From DASUBN01 sp964584665 (lineage in GTDB: Bacteria > Pseudomonadota > Gammaproteobacteria > Natronospirales > REEB76), in NCBI GenBank assembly GCA_964584665.1, contig CAZPAO010000002.1, positions 62,001 through 126,000 on the forward strand: a stretch of DNA of 64,000 bases, written 5' to 3'. This document shows positions 16,124-23,955 of this stretch, in pieces. Numbering within the stretch: position 1 is the first letter of the stretch; every line of letters begins with the position of its first letter. Made by a program: the position numbers and the translations under genes. The notes beneath the pieces were generated by a model that was not told where the DNA came from, searched no databases, and was given only the letters and a program-made list of their open reading frames with translations.

Positions 16124-16401
16124 AGCCGAAAATGGGTTGTTAGCATTCCAACTAGTTTAGCCCAACCAATTGAACATACTGGGAAATTCACCAAGTACGA
16201 AGCCCGTTCAAAGAGATGGAGCAGTCATCAAGTCATTTCAAATTCTCAATGGAACTGTGTTTATATACAGCTACTCTCCTCATAAGGTCAAGCAATAATG
16301 TATGAATAAAATTTCCTTAAAAAACATGTGCTTAAAAATGATATTCAGCCCAGACCTTCTTTATCCTCTCTTACACGTCCAAATGCGTAGGCTAGCGTCC
16401 C
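16124..16401. promoter_or_regulatory. AT-rich divergent promoter region of vsr and deaD
   Basis: 278 bases with much lower GC than the surroundings, between divergent genes. Rightward candidates include TTATATACAG (about 16260) and A/T runs at 16310-16345. A long leader before a DEAD-box helicase gene would fit cold-shock control as known for deaD in enterobacteria; that is inference. No repeat or att-like sequence found. Confidence 0.35.
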
Positions 16402-18228
16402 ATGACCTCCCCCAAGCCCCCTCTCGAACCCGCCTTTAAAGACCTCGGCCTCTCCGATGCCCTATTAAAGGGGCTGGCCGACGTCGGCTACGAATCCCCC
16501 TCCCCCATCCAGGCAAGAACGATCCCCCTGATCCTCGCCGGCTCCGACCTCATCGGCCAGGCCCAGACGGGCACGGGCAAGACAGCGGCTTTCGCCCTGC
16601 CGCTGCTCTCGAAGCTGGACCTGAAGGTGACGGCGCCCCAGGTGCTGGTGCTGGCCCCCACCCGGGAGCTGGCGATCCAGGTGGCTGAAGCCTTCCAGAA
16701 ATACGCCTCCCATATGAAGGGCTTCCACGTGCTGCCGATCTACGGCGGGCAGGACTACTACGGCCAGCTGCAGCAGCTGCGCCGCGGCCCCCAGGTGGTG
16801 GTGGGCACCCCGGGCCGGGTGATGGACCACATGCGCAAGGGCACCTTGCAGCTCGCTTCCCTCAAGTGCCTGGTGCTGGATGAGGCGGACGAGATGCTGC
16901 GCATGGGCTTCATAGACGACGTGGAGTGGATCCTGGAGCAGACGCCGGACACCCACCAGATCGCGCTCTTCTCGGCCACGATGCCGCCGGCCATCCGCCG
17001 CATCGCGCAGAAGTACCTGGATAACCCGGAGACGGTGAGCATCGAGGTGCGCACCACCACGGCGGAGACGATCCGCCAGCGCTACTGGCTGGTGAGCGGC
17101 ACCCACAAGCTGGACGCGCTGACCCGCATCCTGGAGGCGGAGAGCTTCGACGCGATGCTGGTGTTCGTGCGCACGAAGACTGCGACGGTGGAGCTGACGG
17201 AACGGCTGGAGGCGCGCGGCTATGCCGCCGCCGCCTTGAGCGGCGACGTGGTGCAGAAGACCCGCGAGAAGACGGTGCAGCGCCTGAAGGACGGGAGCCT
17301 GGACATCCTGGTGGCGACGGACGTGGCGGCCCGCGGGCTGGACGTGGAGCGCATCAGCCACGTGGTGAACTACGATATCCCCTACGACACGGAAGCCTAC
17401 GTGCACCGTATCGGCCGCACGGGCCGGGCCGGACGCCAGGGCGATGCGATCCTGTTCGTGGCGCCCCGGGAGCAGCGGATGCTGCGGGCGATCGAGCAGG
17501 CGACGCGCCAGCCCATCACGCAGATGACGCTGCCGAGCACGGAGGTGATCAACGACAAGCGCATCGCCAAGTTCCACCAGAAGATCACGGACACGCTCGC
17601 CGCCGGTGAACTGCAGCTCTACCAGGAGCTGATCGAGCGCTTCCAGCAGGCCCACAACGTGCCGGCGCTGGAGATCGCGGCGGCGCTGGCGAAGCTGGCC
17701 CAGGGCTCGACGCCGCTGCTGCTGAAACCCCAGATCGAGACACCCGTGCGGGAGGCGGCGCGCTTCGATGACAGCCGCCAAAGCACACGAGGTCCGCGCC
17801 CCCATGGCACACGGGACCGCAGTCCCGGCGCCAGCGGACAGGGCCGCCCGCCGAGGGACGAGAGCCAACCTGAGGTGGGCATGGAGACTTTCCGCCTGGA
17901 AGTGGGTTTGAGCCACGGGGCGAAGCCGGGGAACATCGTGGGTGCCATCGCCAATGAGGCGGGCATCGAAGGCCGGCTCATCGGCCGCATCCGCTTATAT
18001 GAGGACTACAGCACCGTGGACCTGCCGGAAGGCATGCCGGCGGACATCTTCAATGGACTCAAGAAGACACGGGTGGCAGGAAGGCCGCTGGAGATCTCAC
18101 GCCTCAACGCGGATGGGAGCATTCGCGCGGAAGCGCCAGTAAAACATCGTTCGAAAGAGAACCCGCCGGGGACCAGTAAAAGAAACAAGAAGAATAAGAA
18201 CAAGTTCACGAAACCCAAGCCGGAGTAA
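16402..18228 (+). CDS. deaD: DEAD-box ATP-dependent RNA helicase
   Basis: 608 residues. Helicase core motifs in order: Q motif region FKDLGLSDALLKGL...PSPIQ, motif I AQTGTGKT, Ia PTRELAIQ, Ib TPGR, II DEAD (LVLDEADEM), III SAT, IV LVFVRTK, V ATDVAARGLD, VI HRIGRTGR. After the core comes a helical segment, a charged Pro/Arg-rich linker, then a DbpA-type RNA-binding domain (GNIVGAIANEAGI...RIRLYEDYSTVDLPEGMP, about residues 500-575) and a Lys-rich tail. This order is that of DeaD/CsdA, which unwinds structured RNA in ribosome assembly and mRNA decay in the cold. It is the first host gene right of the defence island. The ribosome site is weak (GTAGGC). Confidence 0.9.
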   Translation: MTSPKPPLEPAFKDLGLSDALLKGLADVGYESPSPIQARTIPLILAGSDLIGQAQTGTGKTAAFALPLLSKLDLKVTAPQVLVLAPTRELAIQVAEAFQKYASHMKGFHVLPIYGGQDYYGQLQQLRRGPQVVVGTPGRVMDHMRKGTLQLASLKCLVLDEADEMLRMGFIDDVEWILEQTPDTHQIALFSATMPPAIRRIAQKYLDNPETVSIEVRTTTAETIRQRYWLVSGTHKLDALTRILEAESFDAMLVFVRTKTATVELTERLEARGYAAAALSGDVVQKTREKTVQRLKDGSLDILVATDVAARGLDVERISHVVNYDIPYDTEAYVHRIGRTGRAGRQGDAILFVAPREQRMLRAIEQATRQPITQMTLPSTEVINDKRIAKFHQKITDTLAAGELQLYQELIERFQQAHNVPALEIAAALAKLAQGSTPLLLKPQIETPVREAARFDDSRQSTRGPRPHGTRDRSPGASGQGRPPRDESQPEVGMETFRLEVGLSHGAKPGNIVGAIANEAGIEGRLIGRIRLYEDYSTVDLPEGMPADIFNGLKKTRVAGRPLEISRLNADGSIRAEAPVKHRSKENPPGTSKRNKKNKNKFTKPKPE

Positions 18229-18333
18229 CGCGGCATGTCGCGGACCGTTACAAATCATTACAAGATCGCGGGTCAACAGCCCTGACCCTATGCCGTTAAG
18301 GGGTATAGCCCCATAGAACACGGAGTTTCTTAC

Positions 18334-18750
18334 ATGAAACTGAATACCTTCATATTCGCAGGCCTTCTGGCCCTTTCCGGCGCCGCCTTCGCCGGCACCC
18401 CTGCCCCGGCCGCCAGCACCGGAGCCCAGCCCGGCATGGGCCACCATGACCACATGGACATGTGCAAGGAGCACGCCCAGGAGTGCAAGGACGATGCGGC
18501 CAAGTTCGATACCTGGTGCGCCGCCAATGCGGACAAGTGCATGGGCGTGAAGGCCTTCGCCGAGAAGCGCATCGAGTGGTGCAGCAGCCATGAGAAGGAA
18601 TGCGCCGAGCACCGCAAGCAGGAGATGTCGGACATGAAGCAGTTCTGCTCCAAGGATCCTTCGAAACCCCATTGTCATGCCATAGTGGCGAGACATCAGC
18701 CGGGTGACCAGGCTCCCAGTGCCAGCAGCAGCACTCCGCCCCAGAATTGA
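18334..18750 (+). CDS. Cys-rich periplasmic protein with CX6C repeats
   Basis: 138 residues. ATG 18334 with GGAG 8-11 bases upstream. Signal peptide cut near AAFA. The mature protein contains a His/Met patch (HHDHMDM) and eight cysteines in four pairs: C44/C51, C62/C69 and C83/C90 all spaced CX6C, and C105/C114 spaced CX8C. Each pair is preceded by an aromatic or Met and sits in predicted helix, suggesting disulfide-stapled helices or metal sites. The tail is low complexity (Ser, Pro, Gln). No family recognised. It is a single-gene unit closed by a strong terminator. A role in metal binding or envelope stress is only inference. Confidence 0.7.
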   Translation: MKLNTFIFAGLLALSGAAFAGTPAPAASTGAQPGMGHHDHMDMCKEHAQECKDDAAKFDTWCAANADKCMGVKAFAEKRIEWCSSHEKECAEHRKQEMSDMKQFCSKDPSKPHCHAIVARHQPGDQAPSASSSTPPQN

Positions 18751-18769
18751 ACCGGTATCACTGCTGAAC

Positions 18770-18796
18770 AAAAAGCCGCCCTCTGGGCGGCTTTTT
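18770..18796 (+). terminator. strong bidirectional terminator
   Basis: Stem AAAAAGCCGCCC / GGGCGGCTTTTT with a TCT loop, 20 bases after the stop of the Cys-rich gene. Confidence 0.92.
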
Positions 18797-18868
18797 CTTG
18801 GAACACGGGGTGGCTGCCACCTCCCCGACTCCCTTTTTGCTTCACTCCTGCTTCGCAAAAAGCCCAGC

Positions 18869-18971
18869 CCGCACATCCTTGTGCGGTCGCTCGCGGCTAT
18901 GCCGCAAGCCCTGCTACGCCGGCCGGCCCGCCCGTGCTTTCCCTGCACGGTCGTCCGCGGCATGCCGCGGA
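18869..18971. repeat. hairpin-string repeat (family 2), copy 1
   Basis: A run of short hairpins: CCGCACA-tcct-TGTGCGG (18869-18886), GCGGC-tat-GCCGC (18893-18905), CCGTGC...GCACGG (18932-18950) and the perfect 18-base palindrome TCCGCGGCATGCCGCGGA (18954-18971). The same palindrome and similar hairpins recur inverted at 38758-38828, and related ones at 28298-28488. The rest of the 18797-19282 gap shows no gene. Confidence 0.65.
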
Positions 18972-19282
18972 CCCCGATGACGCGCATTGCAAGATGATGC
19001 AGCAGAAGCACAGCGATGCTAGCGGCACGCCGCCTAAGTAAGTTGGTTCTGTCACCGCAACAAAAACCGCCCCCTGGGCAGTGTTGAAGAAATAGCGCTC
19101 CCGTAGGGCGATGCACGATCCATAGTTTTGGGAACCAATTCCCTATTCCATCAGCCATCGCCTATCCCTGCCGTCTGGGAGGGTCCGCAGCGTACGGACA
19201 AGCGCACGAAGGTGGATTGAGGGGTTGGAGCTATGTGCGCTGCCGTACCGAGGCCCTACCGACGGGGGCGTAGCCTTGTGTA

Positions 19283-19954
19283 ATGTTGCATGAATTTCTC
19301 ACCGCCAATCGGACTAGTCTAATCCGCCGCTGTCGAGCCAAGGTGGAACATCGATCCGCGTCGAATGGATCGACTGCGGATCATGAATTTGGGATACCGG
19401 TCTTTCTAGACCAGGTCATCAAGACGCTCCAGGCCGAGCAAGCATCCGAACCTGATGTGAGCCTCAAGATCTCCGGGACATCAGAGGGCGACAGTCCGGA
19501 CCGATCCGAGATCGGCGTGATGGCGAAGCTGCATGCCCAAGAGTTATCGCGGCAAGGATTCTCCTTCGATGAGGTGGTTCGGTGCTATGGCGATATCTGT
19601 CAAGCCATAACGGGTCTTGCAATCGAAGACGGTATGTCGATAGATGCGTCGGAGTTTCATACCCTCAACCGCTGCCTAGACAATGCGACCGCAAATGCTG
19701 TCACAGAATTTGCCTTTCAGCAGGAGAGGTTGAAGTCCAGTGACAACGCATTAGAAAGCCAGGAACATGTTTTCGCGTTACAGGTGCGAAATCGCATTTA
19801 TTCAGCCCAACTTGCTTTCAGCGCTCTTAAGGCGGGTAATGCCGGCCTCAAAGGGGCCACGAGCGCAAAATTGGACCAAAGCCTTGAATCGCTGCGAATC
19901 CTTGCAGACAAAAATCTCACTTCCCTATCGATGACACCGAAAGTGCATTCGTAG
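19283..19954 (+). CDS. truncated, degenerate sensor histidine kinase
   Basis: 223 residues. The N-terminal sensory region (MLHEFLTANRTSLIRRCRAK...) and the segment DEVVRCYGDICQAITGLA...FHTLNRCLDNATANAVTEF resemble an N-terminal domain I know from proteobacterial sensor kinases (RsbRD-like). These normally continue into a HisKA domain with a HELRN-type box and an ATPase domain. Here the box region reads VFALQVRNRIYSAQLAFSALK: the phosphorylatable His is lost and the protein stops at the end of the dimerisation helices, with no ATPase domain downstream. So it cannot be an active kinase; it may be a dimerisation partner or a decaying gene. The ribosome site is weak and codon use is less GC-biased than in its neighbours. 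Confidence 0.6.
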   Translation: MLHEFLTANRTSLIRRCRAKVEHRSASNGSTADHEFGIPVFLDQVIKTLQAEQASEPDVSLKISGTSEGDSPDRSEIGVMAKLHAQELSRQGFSFDEVVRCYGDICQAITGLAIEDGMSIDASEFHTLNRCLDNATANAVTEFAFQQERLKSSDNALESQEHVFALQVRNRIYSAQLAFSALKAGNAGLKGATSAKLDQSLESLRILADKNLTSLSMTPKVHS

Positions 19955-20008
19955 GAACCGGTCGAAATATATCGATAAAGCGAGTGGTGGGATTTAGAGG
20001 AAGATATC

Positions 20009-20311
20009 GTGGAATGGATATGGACATCCGCAGGACGCTGCTTTGGCTACTGGATCGACGCTGACCTGTGGACCTATCACGGTAAGCATGTCGGACGTCG
20101 TCGTGGGAATGACATCTATGCACCCACCGGCAGATATATAGGTGAACTCACGGAAAATGGGCGCTTAATCACCAACAGAGCCAAAACCGGAATGACCGCA
20201 CGAATTTTCGTGCCGGCAATGCCACGTAGTTCCAAGAAGCGTCTGCCGGCCAACGAAGGAAGCCCCCCGCGGGTAGGGCACCAAGACTTTCCGCACCCGG
20301 ATGATCTTTGA
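20009..20311 (+). CDS. small beta-rich protein (4-fold beta flower-like)
   Basis: 100 residues from a GTG at 20009 with AGAGGAAG about 6 bases upstream. The core repeats short strands with aromatic/Gly turns: YHGKHVGRRRGNDIYAPTGR then YIGELTENGRLITNRAKTG, a pattern I associate with the 4-fold beta flower domain of unknown function. The C-terminal 35 residues are Pro/Arg-rich and probably disordered. It lies 54 bases after the truncated kinase gene and may be co-transcribed. No catalytic residues can be proposed. Confidence 0.6.
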   Translation: MEWIWTSAGRCFGYWIDADLWTYHGKHVGRRRGNDIYAPTGRYIGELTENGRLITNRAKTGMTARIFVPAMPRSSKKRLPANEGSPPRVGHQDFPHPDDL

Positions 20312-20377
20312 CCCAGAAAGAGCTGCGTCCATCACAGGCACTTTAGCTGGACGGCTAGGGCCTCAGGGCGGCTTTTC

Positions 20378-22021
20378 TTATGGGAGTGTGCTGGTGGCCG
20401 CGGTCAGCGCCGCGGCGAAACTCCCGAAATAACGGCCATCGAGCAGGGTGAGTATCCCCGCCCGCTCGAGCTTGTGGTGCACGCGGGCATTGGCCTCGCA
20501 GAGCGCCACCCGTACGCCGCGCTTGTGCAGGTTGCTCACCGCCTCCTCCAGGGCCTGCAGGCCGGTGATGTCCATGAAGGGCACGCGCTTCAGGCGGATG
20601 ATGAGGAGGCGCGGGTCGGTGTGGGTCTCGGCCAAGGCCTGCTCGAAGTTCTCCACGGCGCCGAAGAAGAACGGCCCTTCGATGGCATAGACCAGCACCC
20701 CCGGCGGCAGCGCCTCCAGGCCCTGCTCTTTCAGCTCCTGGGCGAGGTCCCCGCCTTCCTGCTGCCGCACTTCCACGCTCATGGCCATGCGCCGCATGAA
20801 ATGCAGCGTCGCCAGGATGACGCCGATGTTCACCGCCACCACCAGGTCCGCGAACACGGTGAGGCCGAAGGTGATGAGCAGGATCACCACGTCCGCCCGC
20901 GGCGCGCGGCGGAGCATGTGCACGAAGTGCCTGGCTTCGCTCATGTTCCAGGCCACCACGAAGAGGATGGCGGCGAGGGCACACACGGGCACGTCCGCCG
21001 CCAGCGGCGCGAGGAACAGGATGACCACGAGCAGAGTGAGGCTGTGCACCAGGCCCGCGAGGGGGCTGGTGCCGCCGCTGCGGACGTTGGTGGCGGTGCG
21101 GGCGATGGCGCCGGTGGCGGCGATGCCGCCGAACAGGGGCGAGAGGATGTTGGCGAGACCCTGCCCCACCAGTTCCTGGTTGGAATCGTGCTTGGTGCCG
21201 GCCATGCCATCCGCCACCACGGCGGAGAGCAGGGATTCGATGGCGCCGAGCATGGCGATGGCGAAGGCGGGCGCCAGCAGCTCGATGAGCCGGGACGGCC
21301 CCAGCTCCGGCAGATGGAAAGGCGGCAGACCGGTGGGCAGGCCGCCGAACACGGAACCCAGCGTCGCCACGCCCTCGAAATGGAACACGGCCTGCAATAC
21401 GGTGGCTGCGAGCATGGCGATGAGCGGCCCGGGGATGCGCCGCACGCCCGGCACCCAGGGGGTGGCCACCACCAGCAGCAGGCTGAAGAGCGCGAGCGCG
21501 GCGGTGGCGGGATGGAACTGGGGCAAGACCTGCAGGAGATGCCAGAGCTTCTCGTGGAAGTGGGCGCCGGTGACGGCGGGCAGGCCGAGGAAGGGCTGCC
21601 ACTGGCCGACGAAGATGATGACACCGATGCCGGCGGTGAAGCCGAGGATCACCGGGTCCGGGATGTACTTGATGATGCTGCCGAGCTTGGCGAGGCCGAA
21701 GCACAGCAGGATGACGCCGGCCATGAGCGTGGCGGTCTGCAGGCCCTCGATGCCGTACCTGGCGGTGATGCCGGAGAGGATGACGATGAAGGCGCCGGTG
21801 GGCCCGGCGATCTGCACGCGGCTGCCGCCGAACAGGGACACCGCCGCGCCGGCGACGATGGCGGTGTAGATGCCCTGCTCCGGCCGCGCACCGCTGGCGA
21901 TGGCGAAGGCCATGGCGAGGGGCAGCGCCACCACGCCGACGATGACGCCGGAGAGCAGGTTGCGCAGCCAGTGCCGCGGATGCAGCAGGCCGGTGCGGTG
22001 AGCTTCCCGGATCGCGATCAT
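20378..22021 (-). CDS. SulP-family anion transporter with STAS domain
   Basis: 547 residues. A multi-helix membrane domain (about residues 15-400) carries the SulP signature regions AGAAVSLFGGSRVQIAGPTGAF and DSNQELVGQGLANILSPLFGG, followed by TATNVRSGG. A cytoplasmic STAS domain follows (about 435-540: GVLVYAIEGPFFFGAVENF, VPFMDITGLQALEE). SulP proteins move sulfate, bicarbonate or dicarboxylates; the substrate cannot be fixed from sequence. The STAS aspartate/threonine loop FMDITGLQ keeps the family form. It is the second gene after a small membrane protein, 19 bases apart on the same strand, so probably an operon. A sulfate ABC transporter is encoded 20 kb away. Confidence 0.9.
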   Translation of the reverse strand: MIAIREAHRTGLLHPRHWLRNLLSGVIVGVVALPLAMAFAIASGARPEQGIYTAIVAGAAVSLFGGSRVQIAGPTGAFIVILSGITARYGIEGLQTATLMAGVILLCFGLAKLGSIIKYIPDPVILGFTAGIGVIIFVGQWQPFLGLPAVTGAHFHEKLWHLLQVLPQFHPATAALALFSLLLVVATPWVPGVRRIPGPLIAMLAATVLQAVFHFEGVATLGSVFGGLPTGLPPFHLPELGPSRLIELLAPAFAIAMLGAIESLLSAVVADGMAGTKHDSNQELVGQGLANILSPLFGGIAATGAIARTATNVRSGGTSPLAGLVHSLTLLVVILFLAPLAADVPVCALAAILFVVAWNMSEARHFVHMLRRAPRADVVILLITFGLTVFADLVVAVNIGVILATLHFMRRMAMSVEVRQQEGGDLAQELKEQGLEALPPGVLVYAIEGPFFFGAVENFEQALAETHTDPRLLIIRLKRVPFMDITGLQALEEAVSNLHKRGVRVALCEANARVHHKLERAGILTLLDGRYFGSFAAALTAATSTLP

Positions 22022-22040
22022 GCCGGCGGGGCCGGTTGCA

Positions 22041-22601
22041 CTACTGGAGCCTTGCGAACAGGACAGCGATGTAGACCAGGAGCAGGAACGCGCTGAAGAC
22101 GGTGTTGGCCTTATGCCAGGTCTCGTTGCGGATGGCCGCCATGGCCAGGCTCAAGACGATGAAGCAGAGGTGGAACGCGAGATTCAGGCCGTGGGGGAGC
22201 GTGCCGCCGATGACGAGGTCCTTGCAGAGACTCACCACCAGCACACCCGCCAAGAGGCTGTAGAACCAGCGGAAGTGCTCGAAGTAGGTCTTGCGCAGGT
22301 CCACGGCCTTGCTGCCGAAGTCCGGCAAGACCAGCGCCGAGAGCATGTAGACCAGGATGGTCTGCATGAGCACCACGCTGAACTGGAGGAAGGTCCAGCC
22401 GGTGAGGCTGCGCAGGCCGAACATGGCCCACCAGGACTGCACCGCCATGATGATGACGAGGCCGGACCACACCAGCGAAGGCCAATACAGGCGCACGTGC
22501 TCGCGGGCGTGCAAGAGGCCCCTGTACCCGAGCAGTATCTGGGTGATCGCTAAACCAAGGATGATGGCGATGAGGACGGAGAGATAGCCGAACTCGTCCA
22601 T
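22041..22601 (-). CDS. integral membrane protein of unknown function
   Basis: 186 residues from the ATG at 22601 (MDEFGYLSVLIAIILGLAI); a GTG four codons upstream is possible. Five to six hydrophobic helices are evident: about residues 5-24, 42-60, 70-92, 117-133, 143-158 and 167-184. The pattern SVLIAIILGLAITQIL followed by a charged loop is seen in uncharacterised bacterial membrane proteins, but I cannot name the family. It immediately precedes the SulP gene (19-base gap) and could assist it. Confidence 0.65.
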   Translation of the reverse strand: MDEFGYLSVLIAIILGLAITQILLGYRGLLHAREHVRLYWPSLVWSGLVIIMAVQSWWAMFGLRSLTGWTFLQFSVVLMQTILVYMLSALVLPDFGSKAVDLRKTYFEHFRWFYSLLAGVLVVSLCKDLVIGGTLPHGLNLAFHLCFIVLSLAMAAIRNETWHKANTVFSAFLLLVYIAVLFARLQ

Positions 22602-22678
22602 ACGATCCCTCACCCCTGCTACGGCATATTGCGTGACGCCATAAAGCCTACTCTGCCGACGGTACGATAGCCAAAAGA

Positions 22679-22700
22679 AAGCCGCCCCGAAGGGCGGCTT
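22679..22700 (-). terminator. terminator of the small basic protein gene
   Basis: Stem AAGCCGCCC / GGGCGGCTT with a loop of 4; read on the minus strand it is followed by TCTTTT. It closes the leftward transcript carrying the 34-residue gene at 22757-22861. Confidence 0.7.
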
Positions 22701-22729
22701 CTGGCTGTGAATAGCCTTATCTGGACTGG

Positions 22730-22749
22730 ATCCCGGCTTCCGCCGGGAT
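22730..22749. repeat. short REP-like hairpin (family 3), copy 1
   Basis: ATCCCGGC-ttcc-GCCGGGAT within GGACTGGATCCCGGCTTCCG. The copy at 23779-23798 has ATTCCGGC/GCCGGAAT, a compensatory change. It is of the widespread 'TGGATTCC...GGAATGACG' type seen in many proteobacteria. Confidence 0.7.
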
Positions 22750-22756
22750 GACAGAC

Positions 22757-22861
22757 TCAGGAGCGGGAAGCCCGCTTAGCAGCCTTCTCGGCGCGCTTCT
22801 CTTTGAGGCTCTTGGCGGGCTTCTTCTTGTCTTCTTTCTTTCTCTCCAGGCCTTTGCTCAT
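22757..22861 (-). CDS. 34-residue Lys/Arg-rich small protein
   Basis: Short gene: ATG at 22861 with AAGGAG 8 bases upstream, stop TGA at 22757-22759. The peptide begins MSKGLERKKEDKKKPAKSLK and continues with KEKRAEKAAKRASRS-type residues, 15 of 34 being Lys or Arg. Similar short basic proteins with a (P-A-K)-(S/T)-(L/M)-K-E-K-R-A core occur in other proteobacteria as I recall, with no assigned function. A REP-like hairpin begins right after the stop and a terminator follows at 22679-22700, giving a complete small transcription unit. Nucleic-acid binding is plausible from charge only. Confidence 0.7.
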   Translation of the reverse strand: MSKGLERKKEDKKKPAKSLKEKRAEKAAKRASRS

Positions 22862-22936
22862 GGTCTGCTCCTTAGAAGGTCATGGGGTGGGAAAACGTCG
22901 TCCAATCTTAACCAGCGGGTGCCTTGGGCGCCAGCC

Positions 22937-23701
22937 TCAAGCCTGGAGCTTCAAGGTCCAGAAGTCGCCTGCGTACTTGGCGTCCGCGGCGTAGTCACAG
23001 GGGAGGTAGAAATACCCCTGCATGCCCCAGTTGGGGCCCCAGGAGTTGCGGATGATGAGGTGTGCCTGGGCCTCGTCATAGCCCACGGCCATGACGGCGT
23101 GGTTGCCGAGCAGCGTCTCCCCGGCCTTGGGGCTAGGCATGGTGTTGGTCTTGGCGGCTTCGGGCGCGGTGGAACCGGAATAGATGCCGATGGTGAGCAC
23201 GAACGGGTGGCCGGAAGCGAGGCAGGCTTTCATGTGGGCCAGATCCTGGGACAGGCGCTCGTAGCTCATGCCGGGATAAGGGACCGCTTCCCGGTAGCAC
23301 TGCTCGATTGGGGCGACGTTCACCTTGGCCGCATCGTAGGGCCAGTGGGGCTCGGGGCAATCCCCCTCCTTCGCCAGCGCCTTGATGGCATCGCGCAGGG
23401 GCGTGCCCACATCCTTGTCCACGGTGCCCAAGCGCTTGCGCGCGTTGTAATAGATGAAGAGCCGGGAGGGGGTGAAGTCCGGCGTCATGCCGTGGCGCAT
23501 GCGCTCGAACTGCACCGCGGCGGCGGAAGCGTTGGCGGTGCAACTCTGGAGCGGGCGCTGGTCGTAGACGGGAGGGCACTGGGGCCGGAGGTCGACGGAC
23601 TTGGGAATGGACTTAAGCTGCGCCGCGCTCGGCGTATACAGCCTGTCCCGCGCGTCCGGTGCATCGCGATGGGCGCCAAAATGATGAGGAAGTGTGATCA
23701 T
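22937..23701 (-). CDS. papain-like (C1 family) cysteine peptidase
   Basis: 254 residues. Active-site regions of the papain family are all present: YDQRPLQSCTANASAAAVQF (oxyanion Gln and nucleophile Cys), GNHAVMAVGYD (catalytic His) and IRNSWGPNWGMQGYFYLP (catalytic Asn). The N-terminal DLRPQCPPVYDQ is the usual start of the mature enzyme. No signal peptide is seen at MITLPHHFG, and the propeptide is short. Bacterial C1A proteins of this type are often of unknown substrate. No ribosome site precedes the ATG, but a perfect TATAAT ends 7 bases upstream, so the mRNA may be leaderless. Confidence 0.88.
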   Translation of the reverse strand: MITLPHHFGAHRDAPDARDRLYTPSAAQLKSIPKSVDLRPQCPPVYDQRPLQSCTANASAAAVQFERMRHGMTPDFTPSRLFIYYNARKRLGTVDKDVGTPLRDAIKALAKEGDCPEPHWPYDAAKVNVAPIEQCYREAVPYPGMSYERLSQDLAHMKACLASGHPFVLTIGIYSGSTAPEAAKTNTMPSPKAGETLLGNHAVMAVGYDEAQAHLIIRNSWGPNWGMQGYFYLPCDYAADAKYAGDFWTLKLQA

Positions 23702-23707
23702 TCAGGA

Positions 23708-23713
23708 ATTATA
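23708..23713 (-). promoter_or_regulatory. -10 element of the C1 peptidase gene
   Basis: TATAAT on the minus strand, six bases before the ATG at 23701. This spacing would place the transcription start at or next to the initiation codon. No good -35 is seen. Confidence 0.45.
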
Positions 23714-23778
23714 GAGCTAGACCCCCATTCTCACGCAGAGAGAAAGAGAATGATGATGGGGAAATGGAGTTGGACTGG

Positions 23779-23798
23779 ATTCCGGCTTTCGCCGGAAT
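23779..23798. repeat. short REP-like hairpin (family 3), copy 2
   Basis: ATTCCGGC-tttc-GCCGGAAT within GGACTGGATTCCGGC and followed by GACGGA. Matches copy 1 at 22730 with a compensated base pair. Confidence 0.7.
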
Positions 23799-23813
23799 GA
23801 CGGACGAAATCAG

Positions 23814-23955
23814 AACTTGGCATTTAAAGCGTTATGAGCGCAGGCAGAGCAAGGCGCGGGAGGCGAGCCCCCGGAGTGCACTCTTGTGTGCATGAGGACG
23901 GCGAGCCGGACCGCAACGCAGCTATGCCAAGCGCAATAGCTTTAAATGCCAAGTT
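23814..23955. repeat. stop-codon-linked repeat (family 1), copy A
   Basis: 142 bases flanked by perfect 17-base inverted arms, AACTTGGCATTTAAAGC and its complement. The right arm includes the last codons and TAA stop of the HD-GYP gene. Core landmarks: GCGNNATGAGCGCAGGCAG near the left, hairpin TGCAC-tcttgt-GTGCA, and GCCAAGCGCAATAGC near the right. Same family as 38738, 40155 and 55763. Confidence 0.8.

Noticed and set aside
20355..21704. 449-codon frame overlapping the SulP gene on the same strand
   Set aside because: Shifted frame of the SulP gene with Arg/His/Pro-rich nonsense composition.
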